Source: an uncultured Collinsella sp.
GTDB lineage: Bacteria > Actinomycetota > Coriobacteriia > Coriobacteriales > Coriobacteriaceae
Direction of reading: 5' to 3'
Length of the DNA: 25,873 nt
Assembly: GCA_900549535.1 (NCBI GenBank)
Contig: UROR01000015.1
Span: 1-25,873, forward strand
The first letter of the stretch is position 1, and each line of letters begins with the position of its first letter. Of the stretch, positions 7,954 through 14,488 are shown one piece after another. A program made the translations under genes and the position numbers. The notes under the pieces were generated by a model. The model worked only from the letters and a program-made list of their open reading frames with translations, made no database searches and was not told the origin of the DNA.

Positions 7954-9678
7954 CTACGAGCGCAGTGTAATTTTATCGCGCAACGATTTGAGATCTTCGG
8001 TGACGGTGCGGTCTTCCTGGATCATCTTCTGGACCTTTTTGTAGCTCGTGCTGACGGTCGAGTGGTTGCGGTTGCCAAATTCGGCGCCCACCGCCGTGGT
8101 CGTCATCTCGCACATCTCGATGGCCAGATAGATGGCAATGTGGCGTGCCTTGGCGATATTGGCGTTGCGTCGCGGGCCGATGAGCTCCTCGTGCGTCACG
8201 CCGTACTGCTCTTCGATGACGGACTGGACCGTTTGCACGTTGATCTTTTTGGCCGATGTGTCGAAGTACTGGCTGGCGATGGCGTCGATATCGTCAAAGG
8301 TGAGCTCCCCGCCCTCGCGCTCGCGGTCGCCCGCCTCGCCGGCGCAGCGCTCGCAAAAGCTCTCGAGTTCGCGGATGTTGGTGCCCGAGACCTCGGCCAT
8401 GTGTTTAAAGTGCTCGTCGGTCAGGTGCCCGCTGTCGCCCCCATAGGCCGCCAGCAGCGAGTCGTCGCCTGCCTCGGGAGCGGCGACGATGGTGTTCTCG
8501 TAATAGCGCTGCAAGATCTTGTATTTCATCTCGTAGCTGGGCTCTGCGACCAGGCAGAGCATGCCGGCGTTGAAGCGGCTGGTCAGACGCTCGTCCATAC
8601 TCAGGTCCTTGGGGGCGCGGTCTGCCGCGATGACGACCTTCTTGTTGTTGCGGATGAACTCGTCCATGAGCTGGAAAAAGTAGTCCACGCTCGCGCGCTT
8701 GCCGATGATGTTTTGGATGTCATCGATGATGAGCACGTCCACGCCGTGGTACGCCTGCATGATGGGGGCGTTGCTCTTCTTTTGGCGGTCGAACTCGGTC
8801 ATCAGGTCGTCCAGATATGCCTGAGAGTTGGCATACTTGACCTTGATCTCGGGCGACTTCTCGGCGAGCTCGTTTTTGATGGCAAGCAGCAGGTGCGTCT
8901 TGCCCAGGCCCGATTTGCCGTAGATGAACAGTGATGTGCACGTGCCGCGCTCGTCCGCGAGGGCGGCAAACTTGAGTGCCGAGCGATAGGCATGGCTGTT
9001 CTCGGGGCCGTAGACAAAGTTCTCAAAGGTAAATTTTGAGTTCGCGGCGAGCGGGGCTCCATCCGTATTCTGCTCGGCCGGCACGGTCGGTGCCGGCATG
9101 GGTGAAGCGGGGGTCGCAGCTTGCGTGGACTTAGTCGGCGCCCCGCCCTTCATCTGGTTCATCATGCGACGAAAATCATCGGCCGAGAGCGTGTTCTTGA
9201 TTGCAATGCCCGAATCCGCGCCCGCCGCTGCGTCGTGAGCGATAGGCATGTGCGTGACGGGTGCGTTCGTTGACGTCGCCGCCGCGGTCGGCAACGGTGC
9301 CATGGTTTCACGGGAAACATCGCTGTGCTGGTGCTCGATTGTCGGCACGTCGCCTGCGGAGGCCGGCACCGCCGGGGAAGCAGCGGGAGCCGTGGCGGGC
9401 GCCGTCGCGGCAGCGGATTCCGCTGCGGTGCCTTGTGGTGCCACGATGTCGAGCGCAATCGGTGCAAAGGCGATTTCTTCCAGATAGGCCTCAATAGTCG
9501 GCTGATGCTTTTTGAGCTGCGCGATGGCAAAGCGCGAGGGGGCCTCGATCGTGAGCGTATCTTCGGTCAGGCTTATGGCGCGCGATTGCCCCAGCATGTT
9601 GATGAGGCGTGCATCTTGGCCGTCGCGCTGGCAAAAGGCGATGGCATCCCCCAGGATGATGCTTGCTTCCTCGTCCAC
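7954..9678 (-). CDS. dnaA: Chromosomal replication initiator DnaA
   Basis: DnaA binds origin boxes, oligomerises with ATP and opens oriC. The N-terminal domain I spans about residues 1-80. A long Ala/Pro/Thr-rich linker covers roughly 80-215. The AAA+ domain has Walker A GKSGLGKT (254-261) and Walker B LIIDD (316-320). The C-terminal domain IV carries KARHIAIYLAIEM, with Arg512 matching E. coli Arg399. The DNA-contacting motif reads GNRNHSTV (535-542) instead of the usual GGRDHTTV, so the Asp433 equivalent is Asn538 and the Thr435 equivalent is Ser540. The 574-residue length is long because of the linker. Start GTG 9676-9678 follows GGGAGAG. It lies 15 bases after the ATPase/winged-helix gene, so the two are probably co-transcribed. 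Confidence 0.98.
   Translation of the reverse strand: MDEEASIILGDAIAFCQRDGQDARLINMLGQSRAISLTEDTLTIEAPSRFAIAQLKKHQPTIEAYLEEIAFAPIALDIVAPQGTAAESAAATAPATAPAASPAVPASAGDVPTIEHQHSDVSRETMAPLPTAAATSTNAPVTHMPIAHDAAAGADSGIAIKNTLSADDFRRMMNQMKGGAPTKSTQAATPASPMPAPTVPAEQNTDGAPLAANSKFTFENFVYGPENSHAYRSALKFAALADERGTCTSLFIYGKSGLGKTHLLLAIKNELAEKSPEIKVKYANSQAYLDDLMTEFDRQKKSNAPIMQAYHGVDVLIIDDIQNIIGKRASVDYFFQLMDEFIRNNKKVVIAADRAPKDLSMDERLTSRFNAGMLCLVAEPSYEMKYKILQRYYENTIVAAPEAGDDSLLAAYGGDSGHLTDEHFKHMAEVSGTNIRELESFCERCAGEAGDREREGGELTFDDIDAIASQYFDTSAKKINVQTVQSVIEEQYGVTHEELIGPRRNANIAKARHIAIYLAIEMCEMTTTAVGAEFGNRNHSTVSTSYKKVQKMIQEDRTVTEDLKSLRDKITLRS
9304..9319. promoter_or_regulatory. Degenerate parS-like site inside dnaA
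   Basis: GGTTTCACGGGAAACA matches the parS palindrome TGTTTCACGTGAAACA at 14 of 16 positions. It lies in the disordered-linker part of dnaA (encoding DVSRET). Chance or codon constraint could explain it. Confidence 0.3.
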
Positions 9679-9693
9679 TGTCTCTCCCGTTCT

Positions 9694-11046
9694 TTAGCTC
9701 TGAGCTCGCACGCGAGCGGCGCCGAGTTCGGTCAGATGGTATTTCTGGCCATGCTTGATGACCAAGCCGGCCTGCGCCAAGTCATTGAGCGTGCGTGACC
9801 AAGTGGGGGCCGAGTTTCCAAACGCCCTCGCCAGATCGGTAGCACCGCACGCTTGATTTTGTGCCAGATAGCCCAGTGCGGCGTTGCCGCGATCGCTTAC
9901 GAACACGTCCGGTTGTGGCTGCGCATACTGATTTGCTGCATTAGGATACATCATTTGAGCTGCTGGTTGTTGAGAACCCTGCATCGGCGGCATTTGCTGT
10001 TGAAAACTTTGAGGCCACTGTTGGTAAGGCTGCGGAGGCATCTGCTGGGCCCAGGGGTTGTACTGCTGCTGCGGCATCTGCTGGTACGGCTGCTGATATC
10101 CCTGCTGGTACTGCTGTGGGAACTGCTGGCCATACCCCAGTGGCGGCATCTGCTGATATGGATATCCCTGTTGGTACGGCTGATAGCCCATTTGCTGGCC
10201 GCCCGGTGCCCCCGTCGCCTGCTGCATTGCTGCTGCATCCTGATCCGCCAGCGGCATGGTCTCTGGCGCGTTTGACGGCATCGACATCGATGCCGCCTGG
10301 GGCTCTTGTGTAGGAAGCATTCCGGGCTGCTGCATCTGTCCCACGGGGCGCTGCATCTGTTGCGTTGCCATGGGCTGCTGCGCAAAAGCTCCCGGCAGGG
10401 GATATGTGGGATGCTCCGTCTCGGGCCGCACGGCGGCACCGCGTCCGCCGGCACGCTCTATTTCCTGCACGCGTTTAGGGTCCAGGCTTACCGTAACCAC
10501 GGTGCCGTTGCCCATGTTGTCCTCGATGGACACGGCCCCGCCGGCGTTTTCCAAATACTCCTGCACCATGGGAAACCCTGCTCCGGTTCCACGGATATAG
10601 CGCTTCATTTTGCTGTTTGCGCTGGTAAAGCCAAAGTCGAAAGCGCGCTCCTTGTCGTCGATGCCGGGTCCTTGATCAGCAAAGCGGATGGTGTCTCCGC
10701 CGTCCAGAATCGAGATGATGGGCTCGGCAAAGTGCGCGTGGATAAAGTTTTCGACAATCTCGCGGATGACCATGAGCGAGATATGGCCACCTTGTTCTTT
10801 CATGCACTGGTAGACGGTGTTGGTCGTCTCTTCCAAATACGTGCGGACATCTTGCGGATCAATGACGATCACACGCGGTGTCGACAGCATGTCGTCATAG
10901 ACGGCGATGCGCGCGGCGTACATGGCTTTTGGCGCCTGCGTGGTCGTCTGCTCGCCTTCCTTACGCTCTTCGCGCACGCCGGTGATGTGCTCGTTGTCGG
11001 GTGCCGGGTCTCCGGAATCGACCATGGTGTAAAAGTCGTCAGACAT
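9694..11046 (-). CDS. GHKL ATPase with Q/P-rich linker and winged helix
   Basis: This 450-residue protein lies between the origin and dnaA. Residues about 60-190 form a GHKL ATPase domain of the SpoIIAB/histidine-kinase type: N box REIVEN (95-100), G1 ADQGPGID (123-130) and G2 GTGAGFPMV (153-161). No His-phosphotransfer domain or membrane segment is visible. Residues about 215-380 are a low-complexity linker rich in Gln, Pro, Met and Tyr with repeated YQQ and QQMP units. The last ~70 residues look like a winged helix (ALGYLAQNQACGATDLARAF, then WSRTLNDLAQAGLVIKHG). ATG 11044-11046 has only a weak ribosome-binding site. Its stop is 15 bases from dnaA. The function is unknown to me; anti-sigma-like control or ATP-dependent DNA binding at the origin are possibilities. 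Confidence 0.85.
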   Translation of the reverse strand: MSDDFYTMVDSGDPAPDNEHITGVREERKEGEQTTTQAPKAMYAARIAVYDDMLSTPRVIVIDPQDVRTYLEETTNTVYQCMKEQGGHISLMVIREIVENFIHAHFAEPIISILDGGDTIRFADQGPGIDDKERAFDFGFTSANSKMKRYIRGTGAGFPMVQEYLENAGGAVSIEDNMGNGTVVTVSLDPKRVQEIERAGGRGAAVRPETEHPTYPLPGAFAQQPMATQQMQRPVGQMQQPGMLPTQEPQAASMSMPSNAPETMPLADQDAAAMQQATGAPGGQQMGYQPYQQGYPYQQMPPLGYGQQFPQQYQQGYQQPYQQMPQQQYNPWAQQMPPQPYQQWPQSFQQQMPPMQGSQQPAAQMMYPNAANQYAQPQPDVFVSDRGNAALGYLAQNQACGATDLARAFGNSAPTWSRTLNDLAQAGLVIKHGQKYHLTELGAARVRAQS

Positions 11047-11128
11047 GCCGCTCGCAATCTTTCAAAAGGTTTCGAACAAATAGTAGCTCACCGTGCAATG
11101 TTTCTCATCTTTCGACAACTTTCCAAAA

Positions 11129-11140
11129 CCTGTTGAAAAC
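11129..11140 (+). promoter_or_regulatory. DnaA box, lineage-type, inside an inverted repeat
   Basis: CCTGTTGAAAAC. It is flanked symmetrically by TTTCCAAA (11120-11127) and TTTGGAAA (11141-11148), an 8-bp perfect inverted repeat with a 13-base centre. Confidence 0.65.
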
Positions 11141-11181
11141 TTTGGAAAACGGACGAAAAGTTCTCAACATTGCCAACATGA

Positions 11182-11193
11182 CCTGTTGAAAAC
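11182..11193 (+). promoter_or_regulatory. DnaA box, lineage-type (second rpmH-side copy)
   Basis: CCTGTTGAAAAC, identical over 12 bases to the copy at 11129-11140 and in the same orientation, 53 bases away. Confidence 0.65.
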
Positions 11194-11289
11194 TCGATGA
11201 AATATCGTGAAAAGTTGCCATGCACCGCTAAATCGAGCTCGGCTTATGGGGGAACCGTGTGAACTGCGCAACCTTTTACCTTTGATTTC

Positions 11290-11319
11290 TTGACATTTGA
11301 ACATCGATTTCCCTACAAT
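11290..11319 (+). promoter_or_regulatory. Sigma-70-type promoter of rpmH operon
   Basis: A perfect -35 TTGACA (11290-11295) and -10 TACAAT (11314-11319) are separated by 18 bases. Transcription should start near 11326, giving a leader of about 65 bases before rpmH. Confidence 0.85.
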
Positions 11320-11345
11320 CTTCAAGCTCACGTGTCTATATCTGC

Positions 11346-11363
11346 GTCCGCGCCCCCGCGGAC
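11346..11363 (+). other. Hairpin in rpmH leader
   Basis: A perfect 7-bp G+C-rich stem (GTCCGCG with CGCGGAC) closes a CCCC loop in the 5' untranslated region, ending 17 bases before the ribosome-binding site AGGAGGA (11379-11384 region). No T-run follows, so it is not a terminator; it may affect mRNA stability or expression. Confidence 0.5.
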
Positions 11364-11391
11364 ACTCGAAATGCAGCAGGAGGAACTTAAG

Positions 11392-11526
11392 ATGAAGCGT
11401 ACGTATCAGCCTAATAAGCGTAAGCGTGCCAAGACCCATGGCTTCCGTGCCCGTATGGCCACTAAGGGTGGTCGTGCCGTGCTCGCCCGTCGTCGTGCCA
11501 AGGGCCGCAAGCGTCTCACTGTCTAG
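11392..11526 (+). CDS. rpmH: 50S ribosomal protein L34
   Basis: The 44-residue, highly basic product begins MKRTYQPNKRKRAKTHGFRA and ends GRKRLTV, the full L34 signature. L34 is a small component of the large ribosomal subunit. ATG 11392-11394 is preceded by CAGGAGGAA, which fixes the start; the frame is open further upstream only through non-coding leader. It is the first gene of a plus-strand cluster with rnpA, yidD and yidC, the conserved arrangement next to bacterial origins. Confidence 0.98.
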   Translation: MKRTYQPNKRKRAKTHGFRARMATKGGRAVLARRRAKGRKRLTV

Positions 11527-11546
11527 CAGCGATACACACATCTCGC

Positions 11547-11885
11547 ATGAAGACTATTAAGTCTCGGCAAGATTTCGAGCATGTGTTCAGTCAGGGGCGT
11601 CGTTTCAATCACCCTCTGATTCGAATGACCATATGTGAATCGGTTGGCGAAGGCGACTCCGGAAGGGTCGCCTTCGTTGGTGCTAAACGGCTCGGTTGTG
11701 CTGTCGTGCGCAACCGTTCTAAGCGTGTGATGCGCGAGGCCGCCCGCAGCTGTGGATTTCCCGTTGCGGGTTATGACATCATCTTGTTCGCAACTCCCAA
11801 GACGAGGGTTTCTTCGCCTCAGGAGATGGACAATGCATTGCGTTCGCTTATGAAACGCGCCGGCGTTGCCGGGGAGGAGCGATGA
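11547..11885 (+). CDS. rnpA: Ribonuclease P protein component
   Basis: RnpA is the protein cofactor of RNase P, which trims the 5' leader from pre-tRNA. The family motif RNRSKRVMREAAR lies at about residues 56-68, preceded by VGAKRLGCAVVRN. The 112-residue length is normal. ATG 11547 lies 20 bases after the rpmH stop with only a weak ribosome-binding site, which suggests co-transcription. The stop overlaps the yidD start in ATGA. Confidence 0.97.
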   Translation: MKTIKSRQDFEHVFSQGRRFNHPLIRMTICESVGEGDSGRVAFVGAKRLGCAVVRNRSKRVMREAARSCGFPVAGYDIILFATPKTRVSSPQEMDNALRSLMKRAGVAGEER

Positions 11886-12106
11886 GCAATCACGTTTTGC
11901 GACGTGTTGCCATCGCTCCTATTCGCATATATCAACAGGTTATTTCGCCCTTATTGCCTGACGCCTGCATTTATTACCCAACGTGCTCGCAATACGCCGT
12001 CCAGGCGATTGAGAAGTACGGTGTTTTGAGAGGCTGCTGGCTTGCCGTGAGGCGCATCGCTCGCTGCAATCCCCTGCACGTCGGCGGTTATGACCCTGTG
12101 CCCTAG
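11882..12106 (+). CDS. yidD: Membrane protein insertion efficiency factor YidD
   Basis: YidD is a small membrane-associated protein that aids YidC-dependent insertion. The 74-residue product contains the family's core YYPTCSQYAVQAIEKYG and the C-terminal RCNPLHVGGYDPVP with conserved cysteines. ATG 11882 overlaps the rnpA stop by four bases, with GGGGAGGAG upstream, so translation is coupled. yidC follows 29 bases downstream. Confidence 0.96.
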   Translation: MSNHVLRRVAIAPIRIYQQVISPLLPDACIYYPTCSQYAVQAIEKYGVLRGCWLAVRRIARCNPLHVGGYDPVP

Positions 12107-12135
12107 CGGGCACTCGCTATCGGAGGAAAACTTAC

Positions 12136-12906
12136 ATGTGGGATTGGATCGTTAACATCCTTTTCGAGCTGCTCAAGCTCATCCAGACCTTTGCGGTCGA
12201 CTGGGGCCTGTCCATCATCATCCTGGTGGTCATCATCCGTCTGCTGCTGACGCCGCTTATGCTCAAGTCGACCAAGTCGACGGCTCGCATGCAGGTGCTG
12301 CAGCCCAAGATGCTCGAGATCCAGGAGCGCTACGCCGACGATCCCCAGCGTCAGGCCGAGGAGATGCAGAAGTTCTACAGCGAGAACAAGTTCAACCCGA
12401 TGGCTGGATGTCTGCCGCTGTTGATCCAGATGCCTGTCCTGTTCGCTCTATTTACGCTGCTGCGTAACCTGCCGGACTACTTTAACGACGGCACGTTCTC
12501 GTTCTTTAATATTCTGCCCGACCTGACCACCACGCCGAGTGCTTCCTTTGCCGATGGCTTTATGGTTGCACTGCCTGCGCTGGTTTGCCTGATCCTGTTC
12601 GCCGTCCTGACCCTGATTCCGCAGCTCTATATGTCGCGCAACCAGACCGGCCAGCAGGCTCAGAGCATGCGTATGATGGCCGTTGTCATGACGGTCATGA
12701 TGCTTTGGATGGGCTGGAGCCTTCCCGTTGGTGTTCTGCTGTACTACGACGTCTCGTCTGCTTGGCAGGTTATCCAGCAGATTTTTGTGACGCAGAAGGT
12801 CATCGACAAGGCGAAGGCCGATGAGGAGGAGCGTCTTAAGAACGCTCCGCTGCAGGTTGAGGTCACTCGTCGAGAGAAGAAGCCGCGCCCGCACAAGAAG
12901 AAGTAG
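12136..12906 (+). CDS. yidC: Membrane protein insertase YidC/Oxa1
   Basis: YidC inserts and folds inner-membrane proteins, alone or with SecYEG. The 256-residue protein is of the Gram-positive Oxa1-like size, lacking the large periplasmic domain of proteobacterial YidC. Hydrophobic segments lie around residues 21-43, 95-113, 140-162 and 180-205. The conserved groove arginine is Arg35 in VIIRLLLTPLMLKS, and the loop FNPMAGCLPLLIQMPVLFALF is typical. The C-terminal tail RREKKPRPHKKK is strongly basic, as in forms that contact ribosomes. ATG 12136 follows CGGAGGA (12121-12127). I see no clear lipobox cysteine at the N-terminus. Confidence 0.97.
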   Translation: MWDWIVNILFELLKLIQTFAVDWGLSIIILVVIIRLLLTPLMLKSTKSTARMQVLQPKMLEIQERYADDPQRQAEEMQKFYSENKFNPMAGCLPLLIQMPVLFALFTLLRNLPDYFNDGTFSFFNILPDLTTTPSASFADGFMVALPALVCLILFAVLTLIPQLYMSRNQTGQQAQSMRMMAVVMTVMMLWMGWSLPVGVLLYYDVSSAWQVIQQIFVTQKVIDKAKADEEERLKNAPLQVEVTRREKKPRPHKKK

Positions 12907-12923
12907 TGGGATATCAATCTTAT

Positions 12924-12935
12924 TTAGGTACCTAA
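12924..12935. repeat. 12-bp palindrome TTAGGTACCTAA (copy 1)
   Basis: A perfect palindrome just before jag. The same sequence, plus one further shared C, recurs at 16428-16439. It may be an operator or protein-binding site. Confidence 0.45.
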
Positions 12936-12950
12936 CCTTTGGAGTACGTT

Positions 12951-13520
12951 ATGTCTGAAGAGATCATCGAGGATATGCTTGAGGAGGTTGCCCCGCAGGT
13001 CGCGGGCGATTATCCCGAGATTGAACAGCGCTACAAGGCTGGTGAAGAGCTGACCGATGAGGAGCTCGACACCATTGCCGATGTTGCTATTTCCATCCTG
13101 CGTTCCATCCTTTCGCACTTCGATGCCGCCAACTCTCCTATCGATGAGTATGAGGGCGACGAAGGTGAGCTGATTTTGGATGTAACGGCTCCCGACCTTG
13201 CTGTTCTCATTGGCCGTCATGGTCGCACCCTTGATGCCCTTCAGGTTATGTTCTCTTTGCTGGTGAGCCGCAAACTTGGCTTTAGGTATCCGGTTGTAGT
13301 GGACGTCGAGGGATACAAGAGCCGCCGTCAGGACAAGGTTGCTTCCATGGCTCAGTCTGCTGCCGAGCGTGCCATCCGCACTCATAAGAGTGTTTCGCTT
13401 CCGCCCATGAATGCCTACGAGCGCCGACTGGTTCACATTGCACTTCGTGGCAACGATGCAGTCGATACTCATTCTGAGGGTTCTGACCCTGATCGCCATG
13501 TGGTGATTGTTGCTCGATAA
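12951..13520 (+). CDS. jag: Jag/SpoIIIJ-associated RNA-binding protein (KH + R3H)
   Basis: Jag-family proteins (also called KhpB or EloR) bind RNA and influence cell elongation and division. The 189-residue product has an acidic N-terminal ~65 residues, a KH-type domain with IGRHGRTLDALQ, and a C-terminal R3H domain with NAYERRLVHIALRG. The N-terminus does not resemble the Jag-N domain of Bacillus. A TTG twelve bases upstream is in frame, but GGAG (12941-12944) six bases before ATG 12951 supports the later start. It follows yidC by 44 bases, the conserved pairing. Confidence 0.94.
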   Translation: MSEEIIEDMLEEVAPQVAGDYPEIEQRYKAGEELTDEELDTIADVAISILRSILSHFDAANSPIDEYEGDEGELILDVTAPDLAVLIGRHGRTLDALQVMFSLLVSRKLGFRYPVVVDVEGYKSRRQDKVASMAQSAAERAIRTHKSVSLPPMNAYERRLVHIALRGNDAVDTHSEGSDPDRHVVIVAR

Positions 13521-13540
13521 TCTACTCGAGCTTATGCTAG

Positions 13541-13570
13541 GGGGACGTGGTTTCCACGTCCCCTTTTTTT
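13541..13570 (+). terminator. Rho-independent terminator after jag
   Basis: A perfect 10-bp stem GGGGACGTGG / CCACGTCCCC with a TTT loop is followed by seven T residues. It ends the rpmH-rnpA-yidD-yidC-jag transcript. Confidence 0.95.
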
Positions 13571-13616
13571 GTCAAAAGTTCTCGATACGCTGATTTTTGT
13601 CAGAAAGGAGCTTTCG

Positions 13617-14354
13617 TTGTTAGTACTTACCGATCAGCAGGCTGACGAGATGTTGAGTCGCCTAACTTCCTATTGCAAAGAATATTCCTTGAGCGTAACT
13701 GATGTTGAGCTGAGGAAATGTATTCAGCATTTGGATTTGGTTCTAGAAACAAATAAGACAACCAATCTCACCCGTATTCTTAACGTAGAAGATGCTGCAG
13801 TACTTCATATCCTCGACTCACTTGTTTTGCTCCCCTATATCAACAAGGCTCCTGAGGGAGCTTTGCTCGATATGGGAACAGGTGCGGGCTTCCCTGGTAT
13901 TCCATTAACCATAACCACGCATCGTAAAGCTACTTATATTGACTCTGTTGGCAAGAAGGTTGATGCGGTTAATTCCTTTGTCCATGCTCTTGGATTGAAA
14001 CATGCTCATGCGGTTCATGATCGTCTTGAAGAATATGCTCGAAGCCATAAGAAGCAGTTCTCTGTTGTAACTGCCCGCGCACTGGCCCCTTTACCGATTC
14101 TTGTTGAGTATGCGGCTCCGTATCTGAAGGATGGAGGGCTATTTGTTGTAACCAAGGGCAATCCTTCGGATGAGGAGCTAGCTTCCGGCATGTCAGCAGC
14201 TAAGATTTGCGGCTTCGCTTTGCTTCTGAATGACGCAATTGATTTGCCTGAAGGCTTGGGTCACAGGGAGTTCATTGTTCTTAAGAAGAGTCATCCAGCA
14301 TCCGTCTCATTGCCTCGTGCAAATGGCGTGGCAAAGAAGAATCCGCTTGCCTAG
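13617..14354 (+). CDS. rsmG: 16S rRNA (guanine-N7) methyltransferase RsmG
   Basis: RsmG (GidB) methylates N7 of G527 in 16S rRNA using S-adenosylmethionine. The SAM-binding motif LLDMGTGAGFPGIPL follows the family motif HILDSLVLLPY. A longer frame opens at TTG 13569, but that codon lies inside the T-run of the preceding terminator, whereas AGAAAGGAG (13602-13610) sits six bases before TTG 13617, giving 245 residues. The gene is noticeably poorer in G+C than its neighbours (two 60-base lines counted at 47% and 38%). It stops one base before the first parS site. Confidence 0.93.
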   Translation: MLVLTDQQADEMLSRLTSYCKEYSLSVTDVELRKCIQHLDLVLETNKTTNLTRILNVEDAAVLHILDSLVLLPYINKAPEGALLDMGTGAGFPGIPLTITTHRKATYIDSVGKKVDAVNSFVHALGLKHAHAVHDRLEEYARSHKKQFSVVTARALAPLPILVEYAAPYLKDGGLFVVTKGNPSDEELASGMSAAKICGFALLLNDAIDLPEGLGHREFIVLKKSHPASVSLPRANGVAKKNPLA

Positions 14355-14355
14355 A

Positions 14356-14371
14356 TGTTTCACGTGAAACA
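14356..14371. promoter_or_regulatory. parS: parS site 1
   Basis: TGTTTCACGTGAAACA, a perfect 16-bp palindrome matching the bacterial parS consensus, starting two bases after the rsmG stop. ParB nucleates here and spreads to load SMC and segregate the origin. Confidence 0.97.
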
Positions 14372-14394
14372 TAATGGATACTAACAACTTGCAG

Positions 14395-14410
14395 TGTTTC
14401 ACGTGAAACA
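14395..14410. promoter_or_regulatory. parS: parS site 2
   Basis: Second identical copy of the 16-bp parS palindrome, 39 bases after the first. Confidence 0.97.
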
Positions 14411-14433
14411 TGGCGGTTGATATCGATTCGGAA

Positions 14434-14449
14434 TGTTTCACGTGAAACA
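14434..14449. promoter_or_regulatory. parS: parS site 3
   Basis: Third identical copy, again exactly 39 bases after the previous one and 40 bases before the parA start, so ParB bound here could also influence parA transcription. Confidence 0.97.
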
Positions 14450-14488
14450 TCCTCCGTTTGACAGCTTTAATACTCACCAGGAGGGACC

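Larger units (their letters stand above)
11047..11391. other. oriC: oriC, rpmH-side half (box cluster) and rpmH leader
   Basis: This 345-base gap separates divergent transcription of the ATPase-dnaA genes and rpmH. It contains two exact 12-mer boxes (11129-11140 and 11182-11193), a one-mismatch copy GTTCTCAACA (11160-11169), and many short TTTC/GAAA runs, followed by the rpmH promoter and a leader hairpin. The switch of coding strand from minus on the left to plus on the right is centred here. I see no protein-coding gene in it apart from rpmH at the end. Confidence 0.8.

Noticed and set aside
9853..10275. Leu/Arg-rich plus-strand frame (140 codons) within the ATPase gene
   Set aside because: It is the antisense reading of the Gln/Pro linker repeats, giving a monotonous hydrophobic sequence without a start signal.
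9960..10380. Short tandem DNA repeats in the ATPase gene as a possible CRISPR or minisatellite
   Set aside because: Units are irregular codon-level Gln/Pro/Tyr repeats in frame, without uniform repeats and spacers.
11164..11541. 125-codon minus-strand frame covering rpmH and the origin
   Set aside because: Antisense to rpmH and its promoter, with no family resemblance.
13569..13616. Upstream TTG start for rsmG
   Set aside because: It lies within the T-run of the jag terminator and has no ribosome-binding site; the TTG at 13617 has AGAAAGGAG at good spacing.
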